From assembly GCA_009783115.1 (NCBI GenBank), contig WRHT01000070.1, positions 1-7,296 on the forward strand: a stretch of DNA of 7,296 bases, read 5' to 3'. The notes under the pieces were generated by a model that was given only the letters and a program-made list of their open reading frames with translations, ran no database searches and was not told where the DNA came from. The DNA comes from Desulfovibrionaceae bacterium (GTDB lineage Bacteria; Desulfobacterota; Desulfovibrionia; Desulfovibrionales; Desulfovibrionaceae). Of this stretch, positions 5,245-7,296 are shown one piece after another. How positions within the stretch are numbered: the stretch's first letter is position 1; each line of letters begins with the position of its first letter. The position numbers and the translations under genes are program-made.

Positions 5245-7102
5245 CGACGCCCGGCACAATACAAACGATAAAAGACAGATCCGGCGCACGAAACACGCGC
5301 CGGACGCCGCAATCCGCCCTGAGCCAGAGGATCTCGAACTGGCCAGGCTGCGTTCCCTGCTTTTTCAAAAAGAGCTGGGCATGCTCCACCATTTGGCCAG
5401 CCAGACCCAAAACCGGAACTACGAAACCGAGCGCCTCAGCAGGATCATCGCCGAAGCCCTGATCCTGCGCGCCAATAAAGACGACAACCTGGATCTGGCC
5501 TTATCCCCGCTGGTCGGCAAACTGGTGCGCGGCTCCCTGCAGACCAGCCGCAAAGAATTCACCGATGCCCTCTTCCCCCTGATGGGACCGGCCATCCGAA
5601 AATCCATTTCCGAGAGCTTCCGGGGGATGCTGGGAAATTTCAGCAAAAGCATGGAAATGTCCTTTTCCTGGAAGGGCCTGCGCTGGCGTCTTGAAGCCCT
5701 GCGTTCGGGCAAGAGTTTCAGCGAGGTGGTGCTGCTGCACACCCTGGTTTACCGGGTGGAAGAGGTTTTTCTCATCCACAGCCCCACAGGCATAAACCTG
5801 ATGCAGGCGGCTGATGAAAATATCAACGCCCCCGATGCCGGCATGATCTCGGCCATGCTGACGGCCATTCAGGACTTCGTCCAGGACTGCCTGGCCAGCG
5901 GCAAGGAAGAGAACCTGGAATCCATGCAGCACGGCGAACACACGGTCATGGTGGAAAAACACTCCCTGGCCTACCTGGCCTGTATTGTGCGCGGCGTCCC
6001 TCCCGCCGATTTCCGGGAACAGATGCGGGCCTGCCTGGAATACATCCTGGTGGAGTACGGCGACAAACTGGAACAGTTCAACGGAGATGCCGCCCCTTTC
6101 GCCGCCTGCGCCCCGCAATTGGAAAAACTCCTGCTGGCCCGTTTCGTGGATGAGGATCGCCCGATCCCCCTCTGGACGAAAATCCTGATTTTTTTATGTC
6201 TCAGCGCCCTGATCGGCGGTTTCGTCCATTACAAATGGACGGATTACCAGGCGAAAAAGCTGCTCCAGGAAGAGAACGCCAGGCTCCTGAATATCAGTAA
6301 AAACCTCTGGGAGGCGGCCGACTGTTTGCGGCAGGAGCCGGGGTTCGTGATTTTCCATGTGGAGCCAAGCGATAAAGATCCCTGGCAAATTTTCGGACTC
6401 AAGGACAAGCACGCCCGCAGTCCTGAGACGGTGCTCCGGGAGAGTTCCCATAACCCGGAAGCCTTCGGGTTCAGGATGCTGCCCTTTATTTCCCACGATC
6501 CATTGATGGTGCGGGCGCGGATTGACGAAACGATCCTCCCGCCGGAAACGGCGCAAATGCGCCTCCACGACGGCGTGCTCCATCTTTCCGGCACAGCTCC
6601 CGTGGAATGGATTATGGACGCCCGCCACCGGGCCATGCTCATCCCCGGCGTACGCGACGTGGATATAAAAGGAATTTCCGACCCGCGCATGAGCGCCATC
6701 CTCGAGATGATCCGCGAAGTGGAAAATACGGTGGTGGAATTCCCCTCAGGGCAGGATACCCCAATCCCGCAGGATCTGCCCAAATTGAACACCGCGGTGG
6801 ATACCCTGGTGAACATGGAAAAGCTGGCCAGGCAGATGGGGTTGCTGGTAAGCCTGACCATTTACGGACATGCCGACGCCACCGGTTCCCCCAAGGTCAA
6901 CTACGAAATCAGCCAGGCCAGAACCAAAACCATAGCCGCCATGCTTTATTCCAAAGGCTCCAGCCTGCCCATCAGCATATACGGCCTGGGGGCGGATTAT
7001 TCCGGCCACAGCGCCCCCAGGGCGGCCCAGATCCACCGCAGGATAGAAATGCGCGTGCGTCTCAGCCGCGCCGGCGACGCCCCCCTGGATTTTTTGCAAT
7101 AG
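5237..7102 (+). CDS. Inner-membrane protein with cytosolic GTPase-platform-like region and periplasmic OmpA domain
   Basis: Encodes 621 residues from the ATG at 5237. In order: a polar N-terminus; LRSLLFQKEL (38-47) starting a helical region that includes DALFPLMGPAIRKSI (110-124); a region at about 171-285 with a beta-beta-alpha-beta-beta-alpha look resembling the roadblock/longin fold; one membrane helix at about 313-332; a short periplasmic helix; a BON-like segment at about 427-477 (ending PGVRDVDI); and an OmpA C-terminal domain at about 500-609. The OmpA domain keeps GHAD (544-547), N555, R562 and HRRIEM. D547 and R562 are 15 residues apart, as are the diaminopimelate-binding Asp and Arg of A. 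baumannii OmpA, so peptidoglycan binding is likely. The topology (N-terminus inside, OmpA domain outside) follows from that domain, not from a clear charge bias. There is no signal peptide. The start is not fixed: a TTG at 5198 with AGGA eight bases upstream would add 13 residues. I recognise this layout from uncharacterised 'OmpA family' proteins of proteobacteria. Confidence 0.9.
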   Translation: MSDDARHNTNDKRQIRRTKHAPDAAIRPEPEDLELARLRSLLFQKELGMLHHLASQTQNRNYETERLSRIIAEALILRANKDDNLDLALSPLVGKLVRGSLQTSRKEFTDALFPLMGPAIRKSISESFRGMLGNFSKSMEMSFSWKGLRWRLEALRSGKSFSEVVLLHTLVYRVEEVFLIHSPTGINLMQAADENINAPDAGMISAMLTAIQDFVQDCLASGKEENLESMQHGEHTVMVEKHSLAYLACIVRGVPPADFREQMRACLEYILVEYGDKLEQFNGDAAPFAACAPQLEKLLLARFVDEDRPIPLWTKILIFLCLSALIGGFVHYKWTDYQAKKLLQEENARLLNISKNLWEAADCLRQEPGFVIFHVEPSDKDPWQIFGLKDKHARSPETVLRESSHNPEAFGFRMLPFISHDPLMVRARIDETILPPETAQMRLHDGVLHLSGTAPVEWIMDARHRAMLIPGVRDVDIKGISDPRMSAILEMIREVENTVVEFPSGQDTPIPQDLPKLNTAVDTLVNMEKLARQMGLLVSLTIYGHADATGSPKVNYEISQARTKTIAAMLYSKGSSLPISIYGLGADYSGHSAPRAAQIHRRIEMRVRLSRAGDAPLDFLQ

Positions 7103-7114
7103 CGCTGCCGCCGT

Positions 7115-7135
7115 GGCCCGCGCAGAGGCGCGGCC
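7115..7135 (+). terminator. GC-rich hairpin between the OmpA-domain and GTPase genes
   Basis: GGCC-c-GCGC and GCGCGGCC pair into an 8-bp stem with one bulged C and a 4-base AGAG loop, starting 13 bases after the stop codon. The following sequence, TTGAACCCGTTT, is not a proper T-run. It may attenuate transcription or mark an mRNA processing or stability point rather than fully end the transcript. Confidence 0.35.
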
Positions 7136-7208
7136 TTGAACCCGTTTGGAAAATGGTGTAGCCTCCAGCCAATCCTATCTATGAAATATAAACCTGCCTG
7201 GGCGTGCC

Positions 7209-7296
7209 ATGATAAGCAAAAAAATTTGTATGCTGGGATCCTTTGCGGTGGGTAAAACCGCCCTGGTGCAGCAATACGTGCATTCCATATTTTCAG
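7209..7296 (+). CDS. Small Ras/Rab-like GTPase, 5' part only
   Basis: The first 29 codons are present; the gene runs off the right edge. The protein starts MISKKICMLGSFAVGKTALV, with a short beta strand followed by a P-loop GSFAVGKT (10-17) of the G-x4-GK-T form. This opening, P-loop within the first 20 residues and QQYV after it, is typical of Ras/Rab/MglA-type small GTPases and less like ABC or AAA proteins. Switch regions and the guanine-specificity motif are beyond the window, so GTP use is inferred. It follows the OmpA-domain gene by 106 bases on the same strand. No strong ribosome binding site is visible before the ATG, and I found no convincing promoter of its own. The likely role is a nucleotide-controlled switch acting on the upstream two proteins. 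Confidence 0.8.
   Translation, partial: MISKKICMLGSFAVGKTALVQQYVHSIFS

Noticed and set aside
5501..6118. A 205-codon minus-strand open frame inside the OmpA-domain gene.
   Set aside because: It is antisense to the conserved cytosolic half of the membrane protein; its His/Gln-rich composition is typical of a shadow frame.
7181..7208. An ATG at 7181 as a start for the GTPase gene.
   Set aside because: It is out of frame with the P-loop sequence, which begins cleanly at the ATG at 7209.

Overview
The window most likely comes from the chromosome of a Desulfovibrionales-type bacterium (sulfate-reducer group, moderately high GC). Two things suggest this. The 5' end of a 16S rRNA gene at the left edge reads, on the minus strand, with a TTCTGGCTCAG variant that I associate with this group. 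The adenylate kinase carries the C-x5-H-x15-C-x2-C metal-binding LID signature described for Desulfovibrio gigas. The order is well supported; genus and species are not resolved.

Layout. Positions 1-86 are the first bases of a 16S rRNA gene (minus strand, cut by the window edge). Positions 87-320 hold its leader and promoter: a near-consensus P1, a weaker candidate P2, a boxA-like element in a small hairpin, and further leader hairpins. Next, all on the minus strand and ending towards the rRNA operon, come a family-4-type glycosyltransferase (321-1469), ribosomal protein S20 (rpsT, GTG start at 1813), adenylate kinase (adk, GTG start at 2617) and a soluble histidine kinase with a C-terminal Hpt domain (2665 to about 4260). 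rpsT has its own strong promoter. adk sits 47 bases behind the kinase gene and could be co-transcribed with it.

A divergent intergenic region (about 4261-4554) separates this block from a rightward cassette. The cassette encodes a coiled-coil protein (4555-5244), then an overlapping 621-residue membrane protein (5237-7102), then the start of a small Ras/Rab-like GTPase (7209 to the window end). The membrane protein has a long N-terminal half that should be cytosolic, one transmembrane helix, a BON-like region and an OmpA-type peptidoglycan-binding domain.

The cassette is the most interesting part. It looks like a GTPase-linked envelope system. The GTPase and the coiled-coil protein would lie in the cytosol, next to a region of the membrane protein that resembles the roadblock/longin fold (a fold that handles small GTPases elsewhere), while the other end of the same protein grips the cell wall. 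Its cellular role (polarity, envelope tethering, surface machinery or motility) cannot be read from the sequence. The rest of the window is housekeeping or common accessory genes. I see no CRISPR array, insertion sequence, tRNA or prophage remnant.
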